Shown: positions 7,430-16,048 of the stretch, one piece after another
How the letters are laid out: every line of letters begins with the position of its first letter
How positions within the stretch are numbered: position 1 is the first letter of the stretch
Origin: Desulfosporosinus sp. Sb-LF
Lineage (GTDB): Bacteria > Bacillota > Desulfitobacteriia > Desulfitobacteriales > Desulfitobacteriaceae
NCBI RefSeq assembly: GCF_004766055.1
Contig: NZ_SPQR01000005.1
Span: forward strand, 186,001 to 250,000
DNA: 64,000 nucleotides
Direction: 5' to 3'
Made by a program: the position numbers and the translations under genes
The notes under the pieces: model-generated
What the model was told of the DNA's origin: nothing
Seen by the model: the letters and a program-made list of their open reading frames with translations, nothing else
Database searches by the model: none

Positions 7430-9169
7430 CTATATTTCAAGGAAATCTTCCTCTTCTATAAAATTTAAGTTCTCCCAAATAACTGCTGCCCAATCAATTA
7501 TACTCCACTTACTTAAATGCTTAACCTTAACAATTCTTAACACTGGATGATTAAGTATTTGACTCTTTCGCCAACTCCCGTAGTTGTTGATAAGGCCATG
7601 CAACAGTCCTTGTACTTCACTGAAGAGTTCGACCTCAGATAGCTTTCTTTTATCGCGAAGTTCAATTATTAGCGTTGAAAGTTGCACTTTTTCTGGTCGC
7701 TCTACCTCTAGAATGTACTTGGGTTTGTTCCTATGCTCAATTGTTACCAAAGCATATTTTCTTGGCCCGCCATCTTCATTTCGAGAAAACTGCCTTCCTG
7801 ATGGCAGCACATCTATTTTGGGTGGAGAAACCGAGATTACTGGGCTAAACCTGGCAATCACCTCTAACATGCCACGAAATTGCTCAAGACCATTGTCATT
7901 AAAACCTATAACTACATTTGGTCCCCGGAAATCCAAGGGACGCACTTCGCTGTTACCAGTATAAAAGACTTCTTCGCCTGAGAACATTACTTCTGGAATC
8001 TTTCCTGACTCTTTCTCTAAGTGGGCTAGTCGTTCCTTTTCACGAGCTTCCATTCCTGCCTTATCTTCGATTTCTCGTCTTTCCCGTTTACTAAACTGCC
8101 TATGATTTTCATGGTTATTCTTTTCTCTATAAGCATTAACCTCACGGTTTTGCCTAACTAGCTCGGGAAGTTCGGTAAATGATAAGACGTTATTAGAAAC
8201 CATACGTGTCACTGTCTTCGAATTACTTGTCGGATTATCAATTACAATCGATTTATCTTTGTTAATGCTTGAGCGTTTCTTCCTTTTAACAGCTGACCTA
8301 TGACCAATAATTTCAACGTTCTTTCTATCAGTAAAGGACTTATGCGCATACTCAATCTTTTTGTAGGGTAATTCTAAACCCTGTACTGAAACTATTTCTA
8401 AGACAATAATTGCTTGACCCTGTTGAATAGCCCTTACTTGCCATATGCAAGAACGATCCATCGGAGGAACTGCCGTAATTTTTTTGGAACCAATCAAATC
8501 CTCATCTGTTAAAGTAAAAAGGGCCAAAGGGAGGTTAATGTCACCGCGTGGGTAGACTCCATTATAAACTGAATTCCACACTTTCTTTGCTAAAGGATCA
8601 GTAATGAGCCATGCCACATGATTTACAGAAGAATCCATGATAATCTTCCTTGGCACATGTGGATCAAAGTTTATCTTTAATAACCCTTCAATTGATTTCA
8701 CATATGTAGCAACAAAGTCAATCCCGTTTGGTTCTAGTAGAGCTCTAGCCAAAGTTGCATTTGGAGTTAAAAAACTCCTGATAATTTCTACACAAGGAAT
8801 AATCACGTGCAATTCCTTGCATTGACAGACCCATACGTATTCTTCACTTGCCTCAGAATTCTTAAGCTCGATCAAACCCGACGGTAAATCTTGAACCCTG
8901 AGTAATTGGCCCTCTGATGGATTTGAAAGTGATAGACTAACTAATGTCCCCGATCTATGGAACTCACTCGGTAGACCCTTAATATAGAATTGTCCTATCC
9001 GGAAATATGGAAGTAAGCCCCATGAAATGTTAAGCAGTTTTATTGTTCCATTCTCACCTTCGAGAACTAACGGAACTTTCCATTCCTGATTCTGCTCTTT
9101 GAATGGGGATTTAATCCAAAGCAGTTGAACTGACTCACCCGGACTAAACGGCCAACCTTTAATGAACAT
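7430..9169 (-). CDS. tnsE: TnsE-like target-selection protein
   Basis: 579 residues, close to the ~540 of classical TnsE, and placed last in the tnsABCDE order. The N-terminal half (GWPFSPGESVQLLWI, ISWGLLPYFRIGQFYIKGLP) and the basic C-terminal half (ALVTIEHRNKPKYILEVERP) fit the family. A charged low-complexity linker (~290-395) contains the nuclear-type basic run KRKKRSS. Known TnsE binds 3'-recessed DNA and the sliding clamp and sends insertions into replicating conjugative plasmids. Identification rests mainly on position and overall pattern. It starts at ATG 9169, 46 bp after tnsD, with no strong ribosome site, so it may be expressed at a low level. Confidence 0.8.
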   Translation of the reverse strand: MFIKGWPFSPGESVQLLWIKSPFKEQNQEWKVPLVLEGENGTIKLLNISWGLLPYFRIGQFYIKGLPSEFHRSGTLVSLSLSNPSEGQLLRVQDLPSGLIELKNSEASEEYVWVCQCKELHVIIPCVEIIRSFLTPNATLARALLEPNGIDFVATYVKSIEGLLKINFDPHVPRKIIMDSSVNHVAWLITDPLAKKVWNSVYNGVYPRGDINLPLALFTLTDEDLIGSKKITAVPPMDRSCIWQVRAIQQGQAIIVLEIVSVQGLELPYKKIEYAHKSFTDRKNVEIIGHRSAVKRKKRSSINKDKSIVIDNPTSNSKTVTRMVSNNVLSFTELPELVRQNREVNAYREKNNHENHRQFSKRERREIEDKAGMEAREKERLAHLEKESGKIPEVMFSGEEVFYTGNSEVRPLDFRGPNVVIGFNDNGLEQFRGMLEVIARFSPVISVSPPKIDVLPSGRQFSRNEDGGPRKYALVTIEHRNKPKYILEVERPEKVQLSTLIIELRDKRKLSEVELFSEVQGLLHGLINNYGSWRKSQILNHPVLRIVKVKHLSKWSIIDWAAVIWENLNFIEEEDFLEI

Positions 9170-9215
9170 AACTCATGCTGCCCCCAACTCCTCATATATT
9201 TGCTTCAAGAATAGC

Positions 9216-11177
9216 CTAATTCAAATAATTACTGTCTCCGAAATCCTTTGTGTTTTGTAGAATACTATTACTTTCAATTAAAAGTTGAATCCGTTGAATA
9301 TCATCTTGAATAAAGCTCTCAACATTACTCAGGTATTCTGGTCTTATGCCTGCTTCCCGAATAACTTCCCATTTCTTCACAGAACCTTTACGCTGGAATA
9401 TTTCCTTTGTTACGCCAACGATACGCCGTCGCTGAAATTCGCTCACCGATTCTGAGACTTTCTCCAAAAAATCCGCTGTCCTTGGCAATTTGTCAATATG
9501 GCGCTGAATCACAGCCCGTTGACCAATTGATTTTGCTAAACGAGAAGAGGTAATTCTAACTGGCCGGGATAAGCTTAACAATTCATGATTGGCACCTTTG
9601 AGCTGGAAAAGTATTTCGATATCCCTAGTCTTCCAATCAACTCTTACCTTTGTGTCTTTTGCCAGTTTCTTCGTGAGTGGTGGGGGAAGATGTTCTTCTA
9701 ACCAATCGGGATTATTTCTATAAAACCAAGCATATTGTTTTTGTAAAGCAAAACGCATTTCAGTTCTGCAACATTCCGGGTTTTCTTTTAAAAAAACCGT
9801 AATGTCTTTAGCATAGCGTTTAAAAAAATCAGCCTTACTCTTGGATGGTCCTGGACTAACTGGTTGTTGTACCCTTATTTTACATCCAAGTTGTTCGGCA
9901 AGCCCTAATTTGTGAGCATATTTGACTATAGTGTTCGGGTCACAATTCATTATTCGTCCTATTTCCCTGAACACGACATTACCTTTTTTCAATAAGCTAT
10001 GTAGTTTTGCCTCCCATACTGGGCCAAAGTTTTTAATCCGCCCAATTCTATATTTATCCTCCGGCGTAAGATCTGGACCTCTTCGGGAATAGACAAACCC
10101 ACAATGACAGGCAAATGTACCCACTGGTTTGCGTGTTTTATAATCTGCGGAAATCTTACAATCAACTACTACTGGTTGTCTAAAGTGTTCGGCAGCGGGA
10201 TTTAAGCAATACCATGGAGGTTCACCAAAGACTGGGACTGGTCTAAAGTCATTCCGAAAAAATTCTTCAGCACTTCCACTTAGGAACATCATTAGCAGAA
10301 TATGGCGGATTGGATGTACAACTCTTTTCGGTTTTCTGGTAATAACCTTAAGCCAATTATATTCATTCCCCTTACCCAACCCTGACTCCATAATGGACAA
10401 AATACTACCACCATAAAAGCCATATATTGCAAAAGCTAGATCTTGTTGTGAAATGTGCCCTTTACTGGTCAAAAAGCCTTTGGCGTTCATCAAATGTAAA
10501 TACATTTGATGAACTCTTACCTGGCTATTGTCAATCAGATGATGATTCAGTAAATGATGTACCGATTCAGCAACCTGGTGAAGCTTTTGTTGAATATTCT
10601 CCTCCGACAAAAACTCAGGTTTTAAATCTGCTATTCGGTGATCAAACCTAATAAACTCAATTCGGCTGACTATATGGTACGATTCACGGTAATGCTTTAA
10701 CAAGCACCCATGTTTATAACAAACACTGACACCTTGAACATTATGGCTTCTTCGGAAGTACATTTCACCGTTGTCCTTGAAATCATTATCGGCGCAAATT
10801 GGGCAATATAACAGGCCTTCAGTTGAACAAACACTACCTGCCATCATACCAATCATAGCTTGAACATTACTTTTAGCGTCGGAGATCATTAAATTTAAAA
10901 TGCGTACCGCACGTTCCTTCGGTAGGAATGGACTATATAAGGGAAACAGAGTGTGGTTAAAAACTAACTGTTCTGGAGTACAGTCGGCTTCCCTATAAAA
11001 TTGGGCACAGAGATAGCCGATGTTAGTAGGGAAATGGATAGAAGGGATCTTGCTACGTGAACCGAAAACCTCAACTAAAGTATCTTTATAATCCGAATTC
11101 CCGGTTAAAAAATGATACCTTGCTATTAAACTGTATAATAATTCATCTTCGTAGGGAGTGGGGAAAAAGGGTCTCAT
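9216..11177 (-). CDS. tnsD: TnsD/TniQ-family target selector for attTn7
   Basis: 653 residues. The N-terminus (FFPTPYEDELLYSLIARYHFLTG) is the TniQ signature, and a CCCH zinc finger is formed by C125, C128, C153 and H156 (CPIC...CYKHG). The C-terminal part contains further helix-turn-helix-like segments (VFREIGRIMNCDPNTIVKYA) suited to reading DNA. TnsD of Tn7 binds the last codons of glmS and recruits TnsC, so insertion occurs just downstream. The observed position 21 bp past the glmS stop shows that this protein, or a close relative, acts that way here. It starts 3 bp after the tnsC stop. Confidence 0.93.
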   Translation of the reverse strand: MRPFFPTPYEDELLYSLIARYHFLTGNSDYKDTLVEVFGSRSKIPSIHFPTNIGYLCAQFYREADCTPEQLVFNHTLFPLYSPFLPKERAVRILNLMISDAKSNVQAMIGMMAGSVCSTEGLLYCPICADNDFKDNGEMYFRRSHNVQGVSVCYKHGCLLKHYRESYHIVSRIEFIRFDHRIADLKPEFLSEENIQQKLHQVAESVHHLLNHHLIDNSQVRVHQMYLHLMNAKGFLTSKGHISQQDLAFAIYGFYGGSILSIMESGLGKGNEYNWLKVITRKPKRVVHPIRHILLMMFLSGSAEEFFRNDFRPVPVFGEPPWYCLNPAAEHFRQPVVVDCKISADYKTRKPVGTFACHCGFVYSRRGPDLTPEDKYRIGRIKNFGPVWEAKLHSLLKKGNVVFREIGRIMNCDPNTIVKYAHKLGLAEQLGCKIRVQQPVSPGPSKSKADFFKRYAKDITVFLKENPECCRTEMRFALQKQYAWFYRNNPDWLEEHLPPPLTKKLAKDTKVRVDWKTRDIEILFQLKGANHELLSLSRPVRITSSRLAKSIGQRAVIQRHIDKLPRTADFLEKVSESVSEFQRRRIVGVTKEIFQRKGSVKKWEVIREAGIRPEYLSNVESFIQDDIQRIQLLIESNSILQNTKDFGDSNYLN

Positions 11178-11180
11178 AGT

Positions 11181-12848
11181 TTAAGCAAATTCCTCCACGT
11201 TCTTTATATACCCCGACTCATTCAGCAACTCGTAAACGTGCTTCTTTTTACCGATAGCTTGATGGAATATATGAATTAAGCCCTTACTCTCGACTGCTTT
11301 TTTGATCTTTTTGCCACCTGTACTTGCTTTAGCCGCCTTTGCATCATTTTCTTCCATAGCGGTTTTAATAGCAAGTTGCTTTATTTTTAAATAATCTTCA
11401 TTTACTCCAAGTTCATTAACTATTCGTGTAGCGATCCCTTCAAAGTCACGTTGATTCAGATTACTTAAAAAGCCTAATCCTGTAAGGTCGAACATCAAAG
11501 TCTGCACTTTGCTTTTATGCTCAATTGTATCAAGTTTTTCAAGGCTTTGAGTAATCGACGCGATCTTACCATTCAAATCCAATTTTTCCCGTTTAGAATT
11601 TATTATCTTTTCCATGTCTATAGCAACATCTTCGAGCTGTGCTAATCTCGCCCGATCATTATCTCGAAGTGCCCTTATTATGTCACTGACCATATAAAGA
11701 TCTTCGTTCGCAGTATTAAGAATTATCTTTTCGGTTATTCTTTCATCATCTGTAAATAAGGCTCTCTCTTGAGCCAGCAAAAATAGACTAACTGCAATAG
11801 CAGTAATACCCTGAGACTGTTCATACATCAGTTCAGCTAATTCGTTAGATAAAGGAGTATGGATTTTGAGCCATTGAAATTTCCACATGGTCTTTAAAAA
11901 TAAATCCCATTCCTCATCAGGCGCCATTCTATCCCAATAAATGCTTTTTTGACTTGCAGCTCGTCTACTTTGCCTAAGTTCTTTAGTTAGTACCTTTAAA
12001 GCTTTAAAAGTTCCGATAAGGATAATTGGAACACCAATTTTATTCTCTAAAGTGACTAAGAAATTCAGAAGTTCGTCTGGATCAGTCTTTTTACTGATAA
12101 GATGCTGCATTTCATCAATTGCGATTACACCGACCGAATGAATGGTAGCAAGACGCTCCATATCTATCATCATTTTCCCTCTGGAGTTTCTAGCATCACC
12201 GAATTTATCATAATAATTTGTCTCTAGAACATCATCAACAGCCTTAAAAAAAATCTGGCAGAAAGTTTTTAGCGAACCATCAAACGGGCAATCAAGTTTG
12301 AGCCAGACAATCTGAGTTCGGTTCAAAGCCATACCCTCATATTTCTTAGTATGTCGAATTACTTGAGGATACATTTTAAGTAGTTTTTCAATAGCTGTTG
12401 TTTTTCCGATACCACTAATACCAATGATACTTAAAGTAAGAGCACTCGACTTAATATCTTTAAATCCCTGAAAGGTAACAGATTCTATTAGTTTTTCATC
12501 CTGCTCGGATATTGAATGTATACGTTGGTTAAAGTCCTTCTGTTTAATAGGATTTCTAGCAATATAACCTCTTCTTAACATACTAGAAATGTTTCTCGCT
12601 AAGTCAAAGTGAATATTCCAAGGCATAGTAAAATGTTTAAGCCTCTGAATAACATCAAATCTTATCTCCTTCTGAAGTTCGAGATCCGAAGACGAATGGA
12701 GAGGCCTTGAAAACATGTATTCGAACAACTCTTCCTCAGTATAAACGTCTGGCAACGCCTCAACGAGTGGATTATTGTTATATTCTTGGAGCGGGTGTTT
12801 ACTATATATTGCATCTACTTCGAAACAGTTTTGCAAATTGTACTTCAT
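11181..12848 (-). CDS. tnsC: TnsC AAA+ regulator of transposition
   Basis: 555 residues. Walker A is GISGIGKTT (143-151) and Walker B VIAIDEMQ (about 241-248), followed by a sensor segment near VPIILIGTFKA. TnsC forms ATP-dependent filaments on DNA, connects the target selector (TnsD or TnsE) to the TnsA/TnsB transposase, and gives target immunity. The ATG lies one base after the tnsB stop, with AGGAAGGA about 9 bases upstream, so the two are co-translated. The Lys-rich tail (KKIKKA) is typical. Confidence 0.93.
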   Translation of the reverse strand: MKYNLQNCFEVDAIYSKHPLQEYNNNPLVEALPDVYTEEELFEYMFSRPLHSSSDLELQKEIRFDVIQRLKHFTMPWNIHFDLARNISSMLRRGYIARNPIKQKDFNQRIHSISEQDEKLIESVTFQGFKDIKSSALTLSIIGISGIGKTTAIEKLLKMYPQVIRHTKKYEGMALNRTQIVWLKLDCPFDGSLKTFCQIFFKAVDDVLETNYYDKFGDARNSRGKMMIDMERLATIHSVGVIAIDEMQHLISKKTDPDELLNFLVTLENKIGVPIILIGTFKALKVLTKELRQSRRAASQKSIYWDRMAPDEEWDLFLKTMWKFQWLKIHTPLSNELAELMYEQSQGITAIAVSLFLLAQERALFTDDERITEKIILNTANEDLYMVSDIIRALRDNDRARLAQLEDVAIDMEKIINSKREKLDLNGKIASITQSLEKLDTIEHKSKVQTLMFDLTGLGFLSNLNQRDFEGIATRIVNELGVNEDYLKIKQLAIKTAMEENDAKAAKASTGGKKIKKAVESKGLIHIFHQAIGKKKHVYELLNESGYIKNVEEFA

Positions 12849-12849
12849 G

Positions 12850-15045
12850 TTATTCTATGTCCTTCCTAAACTTTTCTTCAATCCTCTTCTCCATCATCTC
12901 CAACATTGATCTTTTAGCTGAAGTCTCGGGATCGATTCCGCGCGAAGGTATGTGGTTACTTGATTCACTATTATTAACTAAGAAGGGAATTACTTCACCT
13001 GATTTAGGTTGTGCCGCCCCAAGGTTGAACTGTTCTTCTTCTCTTCTTTGAGACTTTTCATCGGCCCTATTTGTAGAAATGTTCTTAGTCCTTTGAGCCT
13101 TGCTGGTCTTTGGTTTTGTCTTTTTTTGTTTATCAGTTTCTTTCTTTGCACTCTTCAAGATTGCTCTGGTTGCCATATCGTGATCAGCATTGTTTTGTGA
13201 TTCTTCATCTATGGCATCCTCTAAACGCTCTGCCAACAACTCGCTGTGAAATCGAGCTTCTTCCCAGTAAAGGTTGGCGTAATCCTCACTCTTCTCCAAT
13301 AAGTTAGCAACACTAAAGGATTTTCCGTCTTTGGTGGGTAAATATACTACACTAATATCCCTTGGGTCATATGCAATTACCTCACTACGCCTTTTTGGAT
13401 TAATAAACCAACCTTCCGCTAATGCCTTCTCGAAACTATAATAACGACCTTCAAACTTAATTCCTTGTCTTAAAATACTTGCTTTGGCTCTTGGTAATAA
13501 ATTCAATCTCACAATTTCACGAGGGAAACTGTGAAAACATCCCTTTTTATTTTCCATTCCCCAACGCCATATCACGATCGGCTTAGGTATTACTCCCGAA
13601 GCGTGTAATTCCGTGGACAACGGATACTTAGTCATGACGTGTTTGTTATGCCATATTACATCCCTTATCATTAACCCTGTGAATTCTTTAACAGTTAGTT
13701 CTGCTTTTAAACGATGGTCCTCTTCACAGCGTTGTCTATACTCTCGATCGATGGCACCGGGTAGCATATGTTTTATTCTGTCATTGACTGTTCGAAAATG
13801 CCTTTCCACGATTCCCTTTAAATCCCCGCGGTATGGGGGAGTAATATCCACCTCAACATTTAGATTATTTATTAAATTGTCAGCATTTAAGCCCTCCATT
13901 TCTCCACCATCAGCAATAATTCTTTCAGGCAGTCCTTGGCAGGGCCACTCTTCTTCCGAAATACGAATGTCGTACTTACTGCAAAACGCAACCTTATCAT
14001 CCACAATATTATCGATAAGCATCATGGCTCCGACCCATGAAGGTCCTTCTAAACCGACATATATCCCTGCAACCATTCTTGAATACGTATCGATAGCTAC
14101 ATATACAATTGGTCTTCCAATTATTTTGGTTCTATCAAGGCTGCTCACCAGATAGACGTCCGCAATTGTTGCGTCTACTTGATATTCAGATCCCGGCCCC
14201 GATACCTTTGATGTTGAATCTCCAAGCAATTCACGGAGTTTAAGGTTAAATTCCCTTTCACTATGGCGGTCAATGTAGTCCTGTTTTTCATCCTTTTCCT
14301 TCAAATACCAGTATCGGAATTGTGTGTATGTAGGTCTCCGATCCTTGCCCCATCTCTTTACCTTTTTCTCCCCGTTTTCTGTATAAGGAGTAGAGAAGTA
14401 TGTATCGAGGAGATAGTTATAAGCATCTGTTAAAGTTGGTTTTTGTTTAGTTCGATACTTTGTGTCAATGACTAGCCTGAATAAATTAAGTTCAGCTTTG
14501 CCAATGTTAATTCCCACTTTATCAGGATCACGGTATTTTGGCGGTCTACCTCTCTTTATTTCCGTACTCTTGCGGTTTTTACCTGGGTGCCCACAATTGT
14601 TGTAATCAAGTAACAGCGCATTTTTAGTCATACCTCGTTGCCAAAAACGCTTAATTATACGATCAACTTTATATTTAGGTAGTAGAAACTTGTCACACGC
14701 TTGTCGGACTAATTTAGATCTTGTACTTCTCGTTAACATCGCTATCGGCTCTTTAGCCCAAAGACATTGAACTAAATCCCAGTCTTTATCCCTAGCTTCT
14801 CTTAATGAAGAAGGAATATCTTCATCTCTCCAAGTTCTTGCGTAAGGGTCAGGGATAATAACTAGTTTTCCAGTATCCAAACCCATTTCAAGTTCATCTA
14901 CTGTTGTCATAAAAGGGAGAGACCCTTCGTCAGATAGATCCACAAGAAATGCATATTCCTCCTCTTTCCAGATTACTCTCTGGCGCTCGATCTTTTCATT
15001 GTCTTGACTCTTTACTCTTTGTATGACTGTATTAACTTGTATCAC
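12850..15045 (-). CDS. tnsB: TnsB DDE transposase
   Basis: 731 residues, near the 702 of Tn7 TnsB. N-terminal helix-turn-helix domains (~100-150) recognise the end repeats. The rve/DDE core has D291 (EYQVDATIAD), D379 (RIIADGGEME) and E414 (GIVERHFRTVND). A C-terminal beta-barrel and a charged Lys-rich tail (KKETDKQKKTKPK) follow; the tail of TnsB contacts TnsC. It joins the 3' ends of the element to target DNA. The GTG start overlaps the tnsA stop (GTGA), which suggests strict coupling of the two transposase subunits. Confidence 0.95.
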   Translation of the reverse strand: MIQVNTVIQRVKSQDNEKIERQRVIWKEEEYAFLVDLSDEGSLPFMTTVDELEMGLDTGKLVIIPDPYARTWRDEDIPSSLREARDKDWDLVQCLWAKEPIAMLTRSTRSKLVRQACDKFLLPKYKVDRIIKRFWQRGMTKNALLLDYNNCGHPGKNRKSTEIKRGRPPKYRDPDKVGINIGKAELNLFRLVIDTKYRTKQKPTLTDAYNYLLDTYFSTPYTENGEKKVKRWGKDRRPTYTQFRYWYLKEKDEKQDYIDRHSEREFNLKLRELLGDSTSKVSGPGSEYQVDATIADVYLVSSLDRTKIIGRPIVYVAIDTYSRMVAGIYVGLEGPSWVGAMMLIDNIVDDKVAFCSKYDIRISEEEWPCQGLPERIIADGGEMEGLNADNLINNLNVEVDITPPYRGDLKGIVERHFRTVNDRIKHMLPGAIDREYRQRCEEDHRLKAELTVKEFTGLMIRDVIWHNKHVMTKYPLSTELHASGVIPKPIVIWRWGMENKKGCFHSFPREIVRLNLLPRAKASILRQGIKFEGRYYSFEKALAEGWFINPKRRSEVIAYDPRDISVVYLPTKDGKSFSVANLLEKSEDYANLYWEEARFHSELLAERLEDAIDEESQNNADHDMATRAILKSAKKETDKQKKTKPKTSKAQRTKNISTNRADEKSQRREEEQFNLGAAQPKSGEVIPFLVNNSESSNHIPSRGIDPETSAKRSMLEMMEKRIEEKFRKDIE

Positions 15046-15899
15046 CCTGCAAACACCTCAATATCAGCCGATTTACCAACACTAATCTTTTGAGGAGTAT
15101 CAAATTTTAGTTTTACTGTATCGATATCCATGTTAATTTGTTTGGTATAGAGCAAGTGTTTAAATATTGAGAGACTTGTCCCAATTTCCAATGTCATTCT
15201 ACTGTCGAAGTCATGGGCCATATCGCGGATCACAACCCTATTGCCAGAAACGGTTTGCTTAAAGGCGCTTATAAGAGCGTTTCTATTTTTGACCGAAATA
15301 CTTCTTAACCCATCTAAGTTGGATAGGTCATGGCAACTCCGTAAATCATTTAAGTTTCTTGCTAATACCTGGTTTATCTCTAGTTCCGTAACAATGCCCC
15401 AATCAAGGCCTTTGGACTTCCAATAACGTCTTTCAATCTCAAATTTTTGAATAATTCGTTCGTCCATAAGCTCGCCCTTGGGTTTAACGGTTCTGATCAC
15501 ATCGACAGTACCATTTTCATCTTTTATCGTAATTCTAAAATCACTCGACATGACAATTGGATAATTACTTACTGGATCGGTTGGAGGTTCAATACCGCAT
15601 TCTTTTGCGATGGCAAGAGTCTCAGTCAATTCAAAGAGGGGAAACTGCTCACGAATATCAACCACTGAATCTCGATACTCCAATATAAGAAAATAATCTC
15701 GTTCGAGATTTGACAGTAAATGGTGTTCTCTTTTGATTTTAGTTCCGGCAATTCTGGATCTTCCGCCTTTTGACGGAACATCATGGATAGTCAACCACGG
15801 TTTATAGTTTTCACCATATCCAGAACCCCTGCCTTCTTTAATCCATTTAGCCTGCTTTTCAGGTGTTTCAACCCTATTTCTTTTTGCCAAAAAAAACAC
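15042..15899 (-). CDS. tnsA: TnsA endonuclease subunit
   Basis: 285 residues from GTG 15899. TnsA resembles a restriction endonuclease and cuts the 5' ends, making Tn7 transposition cut-and-paste. Likely catalytic residues are E66 (NLERDYF), D120 (SSDFRI) and K139 (TVKP), matching the spacing of E63/D114/K132 in Tn7. The GTG directly abuts AAAGGGG; a TTG at 15890 lies 8 bases after that site and is the better start, giving 282 residues. The ribosome site is buried in a hairpin with a U-run (15889-15930), so translation and transcription of the whole tns operon may be restrained. Confidence 0.93.
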   Translation of the reverse strand: MFFLAKRNRVETPEKQAKWIKEGRGSGYGENYKPWLTIHDVPSKGGRSRIAGTKIKREHHLLSNLERDYFLILEYRDSVVDIREQFPLFELTETLAIAKECGIEPPTDPVSNYPIVMSSDFRITIKDENGTVDVIRTVKPKGELMDERIIQKFEIERRYWKSKGLDWGIVTELEINQVLARNLNDLRSCHDLSNLDGLRSISVKNRNALISAFKQTVSGNRVVIRDMAHDFDSRMTLEIGTSLSIFKHLLYTKQINMDIDTVKLKFDTPQKISVGKSADIEVFAG

Positions 15900-15930
15900 C
15901 CCTTTCGATGTTATTCTACATCAAAAGGGG
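15889..15930 (-). terminator. Terminator-like hairpin guarding tnsA
   Basis: On the minus strand a 13-bp stem (15918-15930 with 15899-15911, one G-U pair) closes a 6-base loop and runs into TGTTTTTTTT. This is a textbook intrinsic terminator, about 120 bp after the glmS stop and at the tnsA start. It also hides the tnsA ribosome site in its 3' arm. It should stop glmS read-through from entering the tns operon and limit transposase synthesis. Confidence 0.75.
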
Positions 15931-15937
15931 GCTATTC

Positions 15938-16022
15938 AAACATTCTTTATTATAAAAATACAAACTATTTTATTAAAGTACAAACTTTATTATGAAACAA
16001 CAAACTTTATTATGAAACAACA
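15938..16022 (-). repeat. Tn7-like right end with four packed TnsB-type sites
   Basis: Read from 16022 inward, two identical 23-bp sites (16000-16022 and 15980-16002) overlap by three bases and begin TGTTGTTTCATAATAAAG. Two weaker copies follow (15960-15980 and 15938-15960). Four contiguous sites in the right end against three spaced sites in the left is the asymmetry that orients Tn7. Confidence 0.9.
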
Positions 16023-16027
16023 CCAAC
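16023..16027. repeat. Target-site duplication, right copy (CCAAC)
   Basis: Directly follows the terminal ACA of the right end and matches 2818-2822. The distance to the glmS stop codon (16049-16051) is 21 bp, close to the ~25 bp of Tn7 in E. coli. Confidence 0.93.
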
Positions 16028-16048
16028 AGGCGTTTATACAATAGCTTC

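Larger units (their letters stand above)
2823..16022. mobile_element. Complete Tn7-like transposon at attTn7 (13,200 bp)
   Basis: Seen directly: inverted ends starting TGTTGTTT (24 of the first 26 bases agree), the 5-bp duplication CCAAC, several copies of the AATAAAGTTTGT core at both ends, and five genes in Tn7 order and orientation (tnsA nearest the right end, then B, C, D, E), followed by cargo towards the left end. The right end faces glmS and the duplication lies 21 bp past the glmS stop, the normal TnsD-directed site. Every tns frame looks intact, so the element is probably functional. Cargo is a coupled two-gene module (3165-6618) plus decayed remnants (6662-7227). No cas genes occur, so targeting is expected through TnsD (glmS) and TnsE (conjugating plasmids), as in classical Tn7. 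Confidence 0.96.

Noticed and set aside
2823-16022. CRISPR-associated transposon
   Set aside because: No cas12k, cascade genes or repeats lie within the element; TnsD has the long glmS-targeting form and the insertion is at attTn7.
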